Notes under the pieces: model-generated
What the model was told of the DNA's origin: nothing
Database searches by the model: none
What the model saw: the letters and a program-made list of their open reading frames with translations, nothing else
NCBI GenBank assembly: GCA_963847515.1
Contig: CAWKAA010000007.1
Span: forward strand, 2,046,001-2,110,000
Length of the DNA stretch: 64,000 nucleotides
Direction: 5' to 3'
DNA from: QHXW01 sp963847515
GTDB lineage: Bacteria; Acidobacteriota; Terriglobia; Bryobacterales; Bryobacteraceae
Translations under genes and position numbers: made by a program
Part shown: piece after piece, positions 43,645 to 52,873 of the stretch
Numbering within the stretch: position 1 is the stretch's first letter
How the letters are laid out: every line of letters starts with the position of its first letter

Positions 43645-45246
43645 TTGATGAAGTTGGTGAATATGAGTTCCACGAATAAGAACGGAGTGCGGCGCTGGAT
43701 CTTGGTGAGCATGGCCGTCGTGGGGGTTGGAGTAGCGGTGGTCGTGATTCTGCTCGCGTTAAACTGGCCGTTCACCCAAGCGGCCGTCACCAAGACGCTG
43801 GAGGATCGCTTCGCCAGGGAAGTAACGATCCGCAAATTCCGAAGCACCTACTTTCCGCCGGGGTGCGTGGCCGAAGGTATCGACTTCCTGCATCGTAAAC
43901 GCAAAGATCTGGCGCCGTTGATCTCCGTCGAATCTCTGATCCTTCGCACCGGTTACACGGGTTTGCTAAGAATCAACAAGCTCGTAAATTATGTTCAGGT
44001 AGTGGGGTTGCACATCAGGGTTCCTCCTAAAAAGCCAGGCGCTTCACAACAAATATTTCCGCTCACCAACAGCACGTCAGGCAAGACACTGACGATTGGA
44101 GAAATCACGACCGACAACGCGGTCGTGGAATTCCTGGCTAAAGAACCTGATAAGGACCGGTTCATACTCAAAATCGATCACCTGACCCTGGACCACGTGG
44201 GCCAGAGCGATCCAGTCACGTTCCACGCCCGGTTCAACAACACCGAGCCGCCGGGGGAAATCCGCTCAGACGGACAGTTCGGTCCGTGGAACGACAACGA
44301 TCCCGGAAGCACGACGCTCTCAGGGTCGTACACTTATGAGCACGTGAAGCTGGGCGTGTTTGAAGGCATCGCGGGAACCTTATCCTCCCGAGGGAAATTC
44401 GGCGGCACGATAGGCCATATCGAGGCGGAAGGGGACGTTGACGTACCCGACTTCAATGTCTCCGGGAGCCGCCACGCGGATCACCTGGCCTCGAATTTTC
44501 ATGCGGTGGTCGATGGAACGAATGGTGACACCTATCTAACTCGCGTCGAATCGCATTTCGGAAGGACCACGATCATTTCCGAGGGCGACGTAAAAGGCCA
44601 TTCCGGCCAGCACGGAAAAACGGTGATCCTCACCATCAGTGTCAACCAAGGCCGCATCGAGGATCTGCTACGCCTTTTCACGGGAACGGCGCAGCCCGCC
44701 GAGACGGGCACTGTGCGGTTGCGGACGAAGGTGGAGTTGCCGCCGGGGCCACAGGCATTCCTAAGGCGGCTCCGCCTGAATGGTGAATTCGGAATTGGCA
44801 GCGGCCGGTTCACGGACCCGCAGATTCAGCTGCCGGTAAACCGGCTCGCCGAAAGTGCGCGCGGGGAGTCCAAGCATCAGGAGGAAGCAGATACCACGAT
44901 TGTGCTTTCGAATCTGAAGGGCCGCGTTTCGGCGAACGGAGGAGTTGCGAATATTTCCAAGGCCTCGTTCACGGAACCCGGGACGCTTGCGGAAATCGAG
45001 GGCACATACAATCTCATCGATAAGAAACTGGATCTGCGAGGTGTTCTTCATACCAGCGGAAAGCTGGCTGATACGAAGTCAGGCTTCAAATCGTTAGTTT
45101 TGAAAGCACTTGGTCCGTTTATAAAAAAGAAATCTGTCACCGTGGTGCCATTTGTGATTAAGGGCACTTCGAGCGATCCGTCTTTTGCTTTGGATCTGCT
45201 AAGCGCCAGCAAGCGGAAGCACAGTGATTCAGTCCTGCCTGAGTAG
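43645..45246 (+). CDS. AsmA-like membrane-anchored protein
   Basis: The 533-residue protein has one N-terminal membrane segment (LVSMAVVGVGVAVVVILLAL) and a long beta-rich periplasmic part. The C-terminal AsmA-like stretch includes GVANISKASFTEPGTLAEIE, GTYNLIDKKLDLRGVLHTSG and VPFVIKGTSSDPSFALDLLS, as in AsmA_2 domains. Such proteins are implicated in lipid transport or outer-membrane assembly. The start could also be the third Met (MSSTNKNG). It stands alone between the decayed ADOP fragment and the PadR gene. Confidence 0.75.
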   Translation: MMKLVNMSSTNKNGVRRWILVSMAVVGVGVAVVVILLALNWPFTQAAVTKTLEDRFAREVTIRKFRSTYFPPGCVAEGIDFLHRKRKDLAPLISVESLILRTGYTGLLRINKLVNYVQVVGLHIRVPPKKPGASQQIFPLTNSTSGKTLTIGEITTDNAVVEFLAKEPDKDRFILKIDHLTLDHVGQSDPVTFHARFNNTEPPGEIRSDGQFGPWNDNDPGSTTLSGSYTYEHVKLGVFEGIAGTLSSRGKFGGTIGHIEAEGDVDVPDFNVSGSRHADHLASNFHAVVDGTNGDTYLTRVESHFGRTTIISEGDVKGHSGQHGKTVILTISVNQGRIEDLLRLFTGTAQPAETGTVRLRTKVELPPGPQAFLRRLRLNGEFGIGSGRFTDPQIQLPVNRLAESARGESKHQEEADTTIVLSNLKGRVSANGGVANISKASFTEPGTLAEIEGTYNLIDKKLDLRGVLHTSGKLADTKSGFKSLVLKALGPFIKKKSVTVVPFVIKGTSSDPSFALDLLSASKRKHSDSVLPE

Positions 45247-45349
45247 GGCAGTAGACAAACTACGGCCAAAGCTGTAGACTGTCTACTGCTGCATGAAATC
45301 GAAGGATCGCTACCAAAATTGAATCGAGCTGGTTCAAGGGACCCTGGAC

Positions 45350-45652
45350 ATGCTGATCCTGCAGACACTCCGCTGGGGAGCCCAGCATGGGTATGGGATT
45401 GGCCAGTCGATTCGGGCGGGTTCAGCGGAAGTTTTGCAAGTGGAGACCGGATCTCTCTATCCAGCCTTGCATCGCCTCGAGCGGCAAGGATGGGTGAAGC
45501 CGCAGTGGAAGCAATCGGAACACGGCCAGAAGGCCAAGTACTACAGCCTGACGGCGGCCGGACTGAAGCATCTGGCTGCCGAGCAGAGCCGGTGGACCCG
45601 GGTAAGCACGGCCATTGGAGCGCTCATGAGCCCGCACAAGACTGAGGCCTGA
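45350..45652 (+). CDS. PadR family regulator, N-terminus cut by an in-frame stop
   Basis: From ATG 45350 the 100-residue product reads MLILQTLRWGAQHGYGIGQS, then GSLYPALHRLERQGWVKPQW, normal for PadR. The family start lies further up: ATG 45293 in the same frame gives MKSKDRYQN, then TGA at 45320-45322, then IELVQGTLD leading into MLILQTL. Without the TGA it would be a standard 119-residue PadR. Translation may restart at 45350, losing part of helix 1. The ADOP gene follows after eight bases. Confidence 0.85.
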   Translation: MLILQTLRWGAQHGYGIGQSIRAGSAEVLQVETGSLYPALHRLERQGWVKPQWKQSEHGQKAKYYSLTAAGLKHLAAEQSRWTRVSTAIGALMSPHKTEA

Positions 45653-45660
45653 GGTTTGTT

Positions 45661-48300
45661 ATGAATCTATGGCGGCGATTTCGCCCTGCGCACAGGCCGG
45701 ACGAAGAGCTGAATGAAGAGATTCGCTCGCATCTTGCCATGGCGGTTCAGGATCGCGTCGAGCGCGGCGAAACGCGAGCTCAAGCCGAACAGAATGCCCG
45801 TAAAGAGCTGGGCAACGAATTGCTCATCAAGGAGGTAACAAGGGACATGTGGGGCTGGACTGCGGTCGAGAGGCTGGGCAAAGACTTGCAGTATGCGCTC
45901 CGGCAGATGAGGCGCAGTCCGGGTTTCAGCATCGTAGCGGTGCTGACGCTCGCGTTGGGGCTCAGCGCGACCACCGTGATGTTCTCGATTGTCAATGGCG
46001 TGCTCCTCGATCCGCTGAAATTTCGCGATCCTGGCCGCTTGTTCCTTGCCCGGACGGTAGCACCTGCCAGCAGCAATGTAACGGGCGACTTTCCAGTAAA
46101 CGCTCGCCAGTATTATGAGTGGCGCACCCACTGCCGCGCTTGTGAAGCTGTTTCACTCATCCAGTTTCAGGACTTGACGCTGGTGGGCGCCGGTGAGCCG
46201 GTGAAGCTTCCTGCCCTCGGTGTATCGTCAAGTTTTTTTAAGACGCTTGGCATGCAGCCATTTCTGGGCCGAGATTTCCTGCCCGAAGATGATGCTCCCG
46301 GCCACGGCGACCGGGTGATTCTCGCTTACCAACTGTGGCAATCGCACTTCGCGGGGGATCCCGGCATCATCGGCCGCACGCTTCAGCTCAATGGTGAATC
46401 CCACACAGTCGTCGGCGTCATGCCAGCCGATCTGCACCTTCCTAAAGGTGATGAGTGGGGCGCCTTCTTCGGGCCCGCGACCGCTCCCATGATCTTCCGC
46501 CCGCACCTGATCGACGCATCGACGGCTCGGCCTGTGGGCAATCTCAACTACACATCCGTGATCCGGTTGAAGAGCGGTGTTTCAGTGCCGCGAGCCACTG
46601 CAGAACTCAACGCGCTGCTCGCGGATTTCGTGCGCGAGTTCAATCTCCAGACCAAGATCACGCTGACCCCTCTGCAGTGGCAGGTTACACGGACCTCCCG
46701 GTTCGCACTCTGGCTGCTGCTGGGAACGGTAGGTGCGGTGTTGTTAATTGTTTGTGTGAATGTCGGCAACCTGATGCTGGTGCGGACCGCCGGACGTTAT
46801 CGGGAAGCCGGCGTCCGGATGGCGCTGGGGGCAAGCCGCGGACAACTATTTGGTCTGGTTGTGAAAGAGGCTCTGGTTCTGGTTTGTGCCGGCGGGCTCG
46901 CAGGATTGGCGCTAGCATACGCGGGATTCAGAGTGTTCGTTGCATCGGCGCCGGTCGGACTGCCGCGACTCGACGAAGTTGAGATGGATTGGCGGGTCAT
47001 GGTCTTCGCCGGGCTGGCGATCGCATTTTCCACGATCGCGTGCAGCCTGTTTCCTGCATGGCGGCTCGCAAGAATAGGGGTCCAGGACTCCTTGAAAGCC
47101 GGCGCCTCGACGACGACCGAGACTGGGGGCAAACTGCAAGTGCGCGAGATCCTGGTGAGCCTCGAAGTGGCGCTGAGTACGGTGCTGCTGATTGCCGGCG
47201 GCCTGCTGATGGTGAGCTTCTTCCGTGTCATGCACGTGCAAAAAGGGTTCGAAGTGGCGCAGATCATCACGCAGGATGTCTCATACCTGTCACCGAAGTA
47301 TGCGCACGGCGTCCGGCGGCGCTTCGTCGAGGAGAGTGTGGCCAAGCTGGCCCAAATACCGGGGGTGCAATTGGCCGCTGCGATCAACCAGCTGCCTCTG
47401 CGCGGGGACGATTGGGTCTCCGAACTCGAAGACCCGGATCAACCCGCGCGTTCCGTGGAAAACGAGGCACTGGCCAATTTCCGTTTCGTGACTCCGGGTT
47501 ATTGGCAGGCCATGGGGATTCCGCTCAAGATGGGGCGTTTGTTGGACCAGAGCGACAAGGATCGGCGGGTGTCTGTAATTAGCGAGCGGGCCGCCCAATA
47601 TCTTTGGCCGAATCAGAATCCGCTCGGTAAGCATGTACGCGGTACGGGACCGCAGAGTCCACCGCTCGAGGTGGTTGGAGTGGTGGGCGAGGTTCGCGCC
47701 AGCAGCCTGGAACAGAATCCGCCCATGATTGTGTATGAGCACTACTGGAGAATGCAGCCGATCGGCATGTCATTCGTCGTCAGGACCCGGGCCAATGCGG
47801 CCTCGGTCGCAGGCGCCATCCGCTCGACGTTTTCTTCTGCCGATCCTGAGATGGCGATCGCACAGCCCACTACCATGGAACAGATCGTCGAAGAGTCGGT
47901 CGCCACCAGAAAGTTCCAAACGTATCTCGCTGTCGCGTTTGCGATTTCGGCGCTAGTCGTGGCGTCGCTTGGAATCTACGGACTGATCTCATTCACGGTG
48001 GCGCGACGGACGCCGGAGATCGGAATTCGCATGGCGCTGGGAGCGCATGGGCGCCAACTCCTAGGCATGGTTTTGCTGCAGGGGATGCGCCCCGTTCTGG
48101 CAGGCCTCGGAGTGGGAGTAGCATCCGCGCTATTTGTGAGCCGCCTGATCGCCAGCCAATTGTTCGGAGTGACTCCGTGGGATCCACTTACCATCTGTGG
48201 CGTGGCTGCTCTCCTGCTGATTGTGGCGACGTCTGCATGCCTCATTCCAGCCCGTCGTGCTTCAAGGACGGACCCGCTTGTGGCCCTTCGATTTGAGTAA
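45661..48300 (+). CDS. ADOP-family ABC transporter permease
   Basis: The 879-residue permease has the cytoplasmic leader (RPDEELNEEIRSHLAMAVQD), the first membrane segment (SIVAVLTLALGLSATTVMFS), MacB-like periplasmic core (FLGRDFLPEDDAPGHGDRVI) and two FtsX modules, the last ending CLIPARRASRTDPLVALRFE. It is preceded by a PadR gene, as is usual. No ATPase gene is close. Substrate is unknown. Confidence 0.92.
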   Translation: MNLWRRFRPAHRPDEELNEEIRSHLAMAVQDRVERGETRAQAEQNARKELGNELLIKEVTRDMWGWTAVERLGKDLQYALRQMRRSPGFSIVAVLTLALGLSATTVMFSIVNGVLLDPLKFRDPGRLFLARTVAPASSNVTGDFPVNARQYYEWRTHCRACEAVSLIQFQDLTLVGAGEPVKLPALGVSSSFFKTLGMQPFLGRDFLPEDDAPGHGDRVILAYQLWQSHFAGDPGIIGRTLQLNGESHTVVGVMPADLHLPKGDEWGAFFGPATAPMIFRPHLIDASTARPVGNLNYTSVIRLKSGVSVPRATAELNALLADFVREFNLQTKITLTPLQWQVTRTSRFALWLLLGTVGAVLLIVCVNVGNLMLVRTAGRYREAGVRMALGASRGQLFGLVVKEALVLVCAGGLAGLALAYAGFRVFVASAPVGLPRLDEVEMDWRVMVFAGLAIAFSTIACSLFPAWRLARIGVQDSLKAGASTTTETGGKLQVREILVSLEVALSTVLLIAGGLLMVSFFRVMHVQKGFEVAQIITQDVSYLSPKYAHGVRRRFVEESVAKLAQIPGVQLAAAINQLPLRGDDWVSELEDPDQPARSVENEALANFRFVTPGYWQAMGIPLKMGRLLDQSDKDRRVSVISERAAQYLWPNQNPLGKHVRGTGPQSPPLEVVGVVGEVRASSLEQNPPMIVYEHYWRMQPIGMSFVVRTRANAASVAGAIRSTFSSADPEMAIAQPTTMEQIVEESVATRKFQTYLAVAFAISALVVASLGIYGLISFTVARRTPEIGIRMALGAHGRQLLGMVLLQGMRPVLAGLGVGVASALFVSRLIASQLFGVTPWDPLTICGVAALLLIVATSACLIPARRASRTDPLVALRFE

Positions 48301-48304
48301 GGCG

Positions 48305-48499
48305 TTATTCTTCGACTTCGGGGAGGGGGACTTGATCGGCGGGAACGTGGACGACTTTTCCGTTTTCCCAAAAGACCATAGGAACGCCGGCTCGACGGTG
48401 TTCGAGGACGGCGGTGCGAAAGGCGCGGTCCAGAGCTGCCTGGATGGCGACATCGTCATCTATCACTTCCTCGATGTTCACGGCAAGCGCCTCAGTCAT
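48305..48499 (-). CDS. Small partner protein of the zeta-like kinase
   Basis: The 64-residue product ends with VPMVFWENGKVVHVPADQVP, a compact beta-hairpin-like block, after an Ala-rich helix (DVAIQAALDRAFRTAVLEHR). Its ATG overlaps the end of the zeta-like gene by eight bases. Small proteins of this sort often accompany stand-alone zeta-like P-loop kinases and may act as their antitoxin; that role is inferred. Confidence 0.6.
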   Translation of the reverse strand: MTEALAVNIEEVIDDDVAIQAALDRAFRTAVLEHRRAGVPMVFWENGKVVHVPADQVPLPEVEE

Positions 48500-49084
48500 G
48501 TCTCCATTGTCTCTCAGTCTGGCTCCACGTTGCTACATCGTAAACCCGGTCGTCCAGTCCTGCTCCACCGCTTGCAATCAACCGGCGTCGATGGGGGACT
48601 GAGTTATCGAAAAATCGCCACCGCATTGCTATCGGACGATAGATGCTAAAAAAGTTCCGCAATCCAGCTTCAAACCGTCTTCGAATCACCTCCTCCGGCA
48701 CGAAGTGTCCACCCAGCTTCACTCGTTCTGCTACTCTTCGATGGCGAGTTCGGGAGCGTTGAGAGAGAAAAAGAACAAATAGAATGCATATCCGGATCGC
48801 ATCAACTCTCGAATCCACGGCGCGAAACTGCGGCTGGCGAGCGTGGTTTCGAATGCGACATCGAGCTGCTGGGCTGTCAGGTGGTGGAGACGCCGGAGCA
48901 TTACTCTTCCGGCTTCAATAGCAGCACCCTCCGGGTTGAACTCCGATAGCCCGCGCGCAATCGTGTCGGCATTGACAAACTCGTGTACGCCCAGGGCCCC
49001 GCGCAGGAGTTCGGCGGAGACAGTGGTTTTACCAGCGCCGTTGGGTCCGGCAAGCACGATGAGGTGCGGTCGCTCCGGAGGCAT
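48492..49084 (-). pseudogene. Zeta-toxin-like P-loop kinase, one frameshift
   Basis: From ATG 49084 the product has a Walker A motif (IVLAGPNGAGKTTVSAELL), then FVNADTIARGLSEFNPEGAA and DVAFETTLASRSFAPWI, typical of zeta/AAA_33 kinases that phosphorylate UDP-sugars or other substrates. The frame stops after LNAPELAIEE. A one-base deletion near 48735 restores ERVKLGGHFVPEEVIRRRFE and ends DVATWSQTERQWRHD in the next frame. Full length would be about 197 residues, normal for the family. Confidence 0.85.
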
Positions 49085-49090
49085 CAGGCC

Positions 49091-49723
49091 TTAGATGTCC
49101 GGATCCCAAATCTCTGCGAGGTCGAGCACGAAGCCGGCAACGGGGCCTTCGCCTTTTAGTTTTGGCGGCGCGATGAGCTTTTCCGGCTCGCGATGCGGGC
49201 TATAGGTGTACGCGGTGCGGCGATAGGTGTACGCGGTGCGGCGATCGCCATCGATCAGCCAGCCAAGTTTGACGCCGTTAGCGATCCAGGCTTCCATTTT
49301 TTTGCGCACGCGCTGCAGGCGGTCGCTGAGCGGGGTCAATTCGACGACGAAGTCAGGAACGAGTGGTGGGAATTTGCGCTTCTGCTCCCGAGTCAGGCGG
49401 GCCAGCCGCGAACGCTCGACCCAGGATGCGTCTGGGGACATCGCGGAGCCATCCGGCAACAGATATTCAACATTGGAATCGAACGCACGACCGCGTCCGT
49501 CTCGCCGGGACCAATTGCGCAATTGGGCAGTGAGCTCGCTATTTCGGTAGCCGGTTTCGGCTCCCGTTGGCGGCATGATGACGATCTCTCCCTCTGCGGT
49601 CAGTTCAGCGCGGAGATCGGGATTGGCGGCGCAGAAATCGTGGAACTTTTCCGGGCTCATGCGCCGGTCTCCCTCAATCCGAATACGCGAGCGCGCCTTG
49701 ACTTTGTGGAGCACAAGCTGCAT
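49091..49723 (-). CDS. Uma2 (DUF820) family restriction-endonuclease-like protein
   Basis: The 210-residue protein from ATG 49723 has the Uma2 pattern: MSPEKFHDFCAANPDLRAEL, EIVIMPPTGAETGYRNSELT, PDASWVERSRLARLT and PDFVVELTPLSDRLQRVRKK (the PD-(D/E)xK-like core). Function in the cell is unknown. An in-frame 21-bp tandem duplication repeats RRTAYTY. It lies five bases after thiG. The upstream in-frame extension to 50029 overlaps thiG and is not coding. Confidence 0.85.
   Translation of the reverse strand: MQLVLHKVKARSRIRIEGDRRMSPEKFHDFCAANPDLRAELTAEGEIVIMPPTGAETGYRNSELTAQLRNWSRRDGRGRAFDSNVEYLLPDGSAMSPDASWVERSRLARLTREQKRKFPPLVPDFVVELTPLSDRLQRVRKKMEAWIANGVKLGWLIDGDRRTAYTYRRTAYTYSPHREPEKLIAPPKLKGEGPVAGFVLDLAEIWDPDI
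49202..49243. repeat. 21-bp perfect tandem duplication inside the Uma2 gene
   Basis: The unit from 49202 to 49222 is repeated exactly at 49223-49243, adding seven residues (RRTAYTY twice) without breaking the frame. Perfect identity suggests recent slippage or an assembly fault. Confidence 0.8.
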
Positions 49724-49728
49724 GGTTT

Positions 49729-50508
49729 CTATCTTCCCACCACGCCCGCCATGGGACTCGATGCGCTGGCGTAGAGGCGCTTTTGCATGCGGCCGGCTTC
49801 GTAGGCCAGGCGGCCGGATTCGACCGACAGTTTCATGGCGCGCGCCATCTTTTCGGCGTCTTCGGCTTCGGCGATGGCGGTGTTCATGAGCACACCATCG
49901 GCGCCGAGTTCCATGGCGATCGCGGCGTCTGAGGCAGTGCCGACGCCCGCATCGACGATCAGAGGGACGGTGGTGATGATCTCGCGGAGGATGCGCAGGT
50001 TGGTAACATTCTGGATCCCCAGACCGCACCCGATCGGCGCGGCTAGCGGCATTACTGCGGCGGCGCCGGCATCCACCAGTTTGCGGGCATTGACCACGTC
50101 GTCATTCGTATAAGGAAGAACGACAAAGCCTTCTTTCACCAGGACGCGCGTGGCTTCGAGCAGGCCTTCGTTGTCCGGGAACAGAGTCTTCTGATCGCCG
50201 ATGACTTCCAGCTTGACCCAGTTGGAAAGCCCGACTTCCCGGCCTAGGCGCGCCGTGCGGATGGCGTCGTCGGCGTTATAGCAGGCGGCGGTGTTGGGGA
50301 GGATTAAGAATTTTGTGCGATCGATGTAATCGAGCAGCGATTCTTTGGATTTGTCCGTGAGATTGACGCGGCGCACCGCGACGGTCACCATGTCGGCTCC
50401 GGAAGCGGCGTGGCATCGCGCCATTTCCTGGAAACTGCGATATTTTCCAGTGCCTACGATCAGGCGCGAATGAAACTCGCGCCCCGCAATGATTAGGTTG
50501 TCCGGCAT
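49729..50508 (-). CDS. thiG: Thiazole synthase ThiG
   Basis: The 259-residue TIM-barrel enzyme forms the thiazole phosphate of thiamine from DXP, dehydroglycine and ThiS thiocarboxylate. Signatures are IAGREFHSRLIVGTGKYRSF, ILPNTAACYNADDAIRTARL, GCGLGIQNVTNLRILREI and IVDAGVGTASDAAIAMELGA, then DGVLMNTAIAEAED. The ACYNADDA motif is usually CxTAxEA, normal variation. ThiS and ThiH are not adjacent. Dehydroglycine would come from ThiO at 20780-21880. Confidence 0.95.
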   Translation of the reverse strand: MPDNLIIAGREFHSRLIVGTGKYRSFQEMARCHAASGADMVTVAVRRVNLTDKSKESLLDYIDRTKFLILPNTAACYNADDAIRTARLGREVGLSNWVKLEVIGDQKTLFPDNEGLLEATRVLVKEGFVVLPYTNDDVVNARKLVDAGAAAVMPLAAPIGCGLGIQNVTNLRILREIITTVPLIVDAGVGTASDAAIAMELGADGVLMNTAIAEAEDAEKMARAMKLSVESGRLAYEAGRMQKRLYASASSPMAGVVGR

Positions 50509-50512
50509 TTCT

Positions 50513-51209
50513 TTATTCTAGTCCCGGCTCTTCGAGGGCGTGACGGAAGGGGTTGAAGCTGGTGGCGCGGTCGAAGGTGTCGACACCCTCGCGGCGCTTG
50601 AGGAAGTTCACGATGGCATAGGTAGCCGGGGTTGCCAGTACCTCATATACGACCTTGAAAAGATAACCCCAGAAGATGAGCTGCACGATCAGGGTACGCG
50701 TAAGCGACCCTCCGAAGGCCAGCGTCATGAAGACCACGGTGTCGACCGCCTGGCCTACCACCGTAGATCCCAGCGTGCGCGTCCAGAGATATTTGCCTTT
50801 TGTCCAGAGCTTCATTTCCGCGAGCACGAAAGAATTGGCAAACTCACCGCACCAATACGCAATGAGGCTGGCGCATCACCATGCGCGGCACCTGGTAGAA
50901 AACCGTCCGGTAGGCTTCCTGATTGGGCCACCCCGGCGCCGGCGGAAGCCAGACCATGAACACGCACATCAGCGAAAGCAGAGCCGAAGCGAAGAAGCCG
51001 ATCCAGATAGCCCGGCGGGACGCGCCGTAACCATACACTTCCGTGAACACGTCGCCGAAGATGTAGGTGAGAGGGAACAGGAGCTGCGCACCGCCCACGC
51101 GGACGGGACCGATAGCAGTAATCTTCTGCCCGACGAGATTGGAAATCAGGAGCAGTACAACGAAGATGTGGACCAGAAGGTCGTAGTAGCGAAACTGGCG
51201 GGCCTTCAT
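50513..51209 (-). pseudogene. yhhQ: YhhQ/VUT-type queuosine precursor transporter, one frameshift
   Basis: From ATG 51209 the product reads MKARQFRYYDLLVHIFVVLL, FPLTYIFGDVFTEVYGYGAS, then a frameshift near 50870 (one inserted base) restores SLIAYWCGEFANSFVLAEMK and KYLWTRTLGSTVVGQAVDTV. Both blocks are signatures of the DUF165/VUT family that imports queuosine precursors. The restored length is about 230 residues, as expected. Its ATG overlaps the stop of the enolase-superfamily gene (ATGA) and thiG follows after four bases. Confidence 0.85.
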
Positions 51210-52457
51210 CCGGCCGCTTTGCCTTCCCACTTCACGCTGTGATCGGAGGTAACGGCGAGGGTTTCAGCGGGGGAGTCGATGCGGAAGTAACGACCACGGA
51301 CCCGGAATCCAGGGATAGCGGTCGATGACGGATTCGTTGATCTCGATACCGAGGCCGGGTTTGCGGGGCACGATCAGATCGCCGTGCGAAATCTCGAGCG
51401 GTTCCTTGAAAATCTCCTCGGCGAGCGGGAACGGATACATGCCGGGGCGGACTTCGTTCGAATAGCAGGGATATTCCAGCCATTCGACCACCATCTCCGG
51501 CCAGCAGATGCCCAGGTGTGCCGCGGCCAGGACTTCGAGCGCCGTACCCCAGCTATGAAAGGCGAATTTTAAACCTTCGTGCGCGATTTCTCCGAACAGC
51601 CGCCGCGCTATGGCGAAACCGCCCTGGCAACAGACATCCATCTGCACGTAATCCACGCATTGCGTGAGAACCAGGTCGAGATAACGCAGCTCGTTGGGCT
51701 CATGCTCGCCGCTGGCGAGCGGCAAAAGATCGGCTTGCTTCAAGCGGCGGTAAGACTCGTGATCGTCCGGCGGCAAGCGGTTCTTCAAGCCACGCCACGC
51801 GGTAGGCGGCCATCTCCTTGGCCAGCCGTTCCACTGTTGAGAAATCATAACTGCGGTCGCCCATGCGCCACCAGGTGTGCGCGTCCACCATCAGATCGAA
51901 ATCCGGACCCACCGCCTTACGCATGCGGCGCACGGTTTCCAGGTCCTGCTCCGGCCCGAGCCCGGGGCGCATTTTGTAAGCGCGAAAACCCAGGTCGGCA
52001 ATGGCAGCGGCCTCCTCGGCGTATCTTTCGGGCGGCATGTACATGCCCGCGCTGCCGTAGAGGCGGATGCGGTCACGTACGCGGCCGCCGACCGTCTCGG
52101 AAAGGGGCACGCCCAGAGCTCTCGCCACCAGAGTCGTAGAGAGCGATTTCCACGGCGCAATAAACCTTGGCGAAATCGGGGTCCTGGCCCGGTCCATCCA
52201 AGAATTGCACGCGCAGGGCATCCGGATCGGCCAGCGTGCGTCCTTGCAAAAACGGTCCGATGGTTTCCTGGATAACGGAATGGGCCCGCTCGCTGCCGGG
52301 GCCTGGTGCATAACCGGTAAGGCCATTGTCCGTATCGATTCGGATCGAGCATGGCATCGCGCTTGAGAATCGTACGCTCGCCGCCGTAAAACGGAAGCTT
52401 GATGGGTTCGCGAAATGGGTAAGAGAGAAGGAACGAGCGGACGGCTGCGATTTTCAT
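51206..52457 (-). pseudogene. Mandelate racemase/enolase-superfamily enzyme, four frameshifts
   Basis: The start MKIAAVRSFLLSYPFREPIK and capping region lead to the barrel: RAYKMRPGLGPEQDL (general acid/base Lys region), FDLMVDAHTWWRMGDRS (first metal Asp), AWLEEPL (second), LASGEHE (third) and FAFHSWGTALEVLAAAH (catalytic His). The frame changes near 52340, 52128, 51785 and 51292 are each one inserted base; after the last, the end reads AVTSDHSVKWEGKAAG. All catalytic motifs are present, so an intact gene encoding a sugar-acid dehydratase-like enzyme is plausible. Substrate unknown. Confidence 0.85.
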
Positions 52458-52481
52458 TTGGGCGTGCGTGAACGCGTATTA

Positions 52482-52742
52482 TTAAAGTCCCTGCCGGGTT
52501 TCGAGCTCGAGCACGCGGCTCTCCAGGGCTTCGATGCGCGCTGCATTAGCAGCTTCCGAGATTTCCGTACGCTGAATCCTGGCGCCGGTGCCTGTCGTGT
52601 ATTCGCGAAAGGCCGCGAGCATCTTGGTTTCCATCTCGCGCATCCGCTTCGTTATCGAATCGGTGAAGTGCTGAAACTCCTGCCTCAGCTCTGGTCCGAG
52701 CGCATCCAGGTCTCGCCTCGTTACGGACCGGTCATCATCCAT
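52482..52742 (-). CDS. Small coiled-coil protein
   Basis: From ATG 52742 the 86-residue product is helical throughout: RRDLDALGPELRQEFQHFTD, then AARIEALESRVLELETRQGL, with heptad-like leucines. AAAGG precedes the start. It resembles short coiled-coil proteins of unknown function. Its start is 131 bases from the divergent amidotransferase gene. Confidence 0.6.
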   Translation of the reverse strand: MDDDRSVTRRDLDALGPELRQEFQHFTDSITKRMREMETKMLAAFREYTTGTGARIQRTEISEAANAARIEALESRVLELETRQGL

Positions 52743-52873
52743 AAGTGCCTTTCGATTGAACCCAATAAAATTATAGCCAGCCTTCACATACACGCGAAAC
52801 GGGCACAAGTTACTGTAACGGCGGCAGGCGGCGCGCTTGCGATCTTCACCCGGTTCAACCCAGAATAGCAAAA

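Noticed and set aside
43391..43648. 85-codon plus-strand frame
   Set aside because: It starts inside the decayed ADOP fragment, has no Shine-Dalgarno sequence and no motif.
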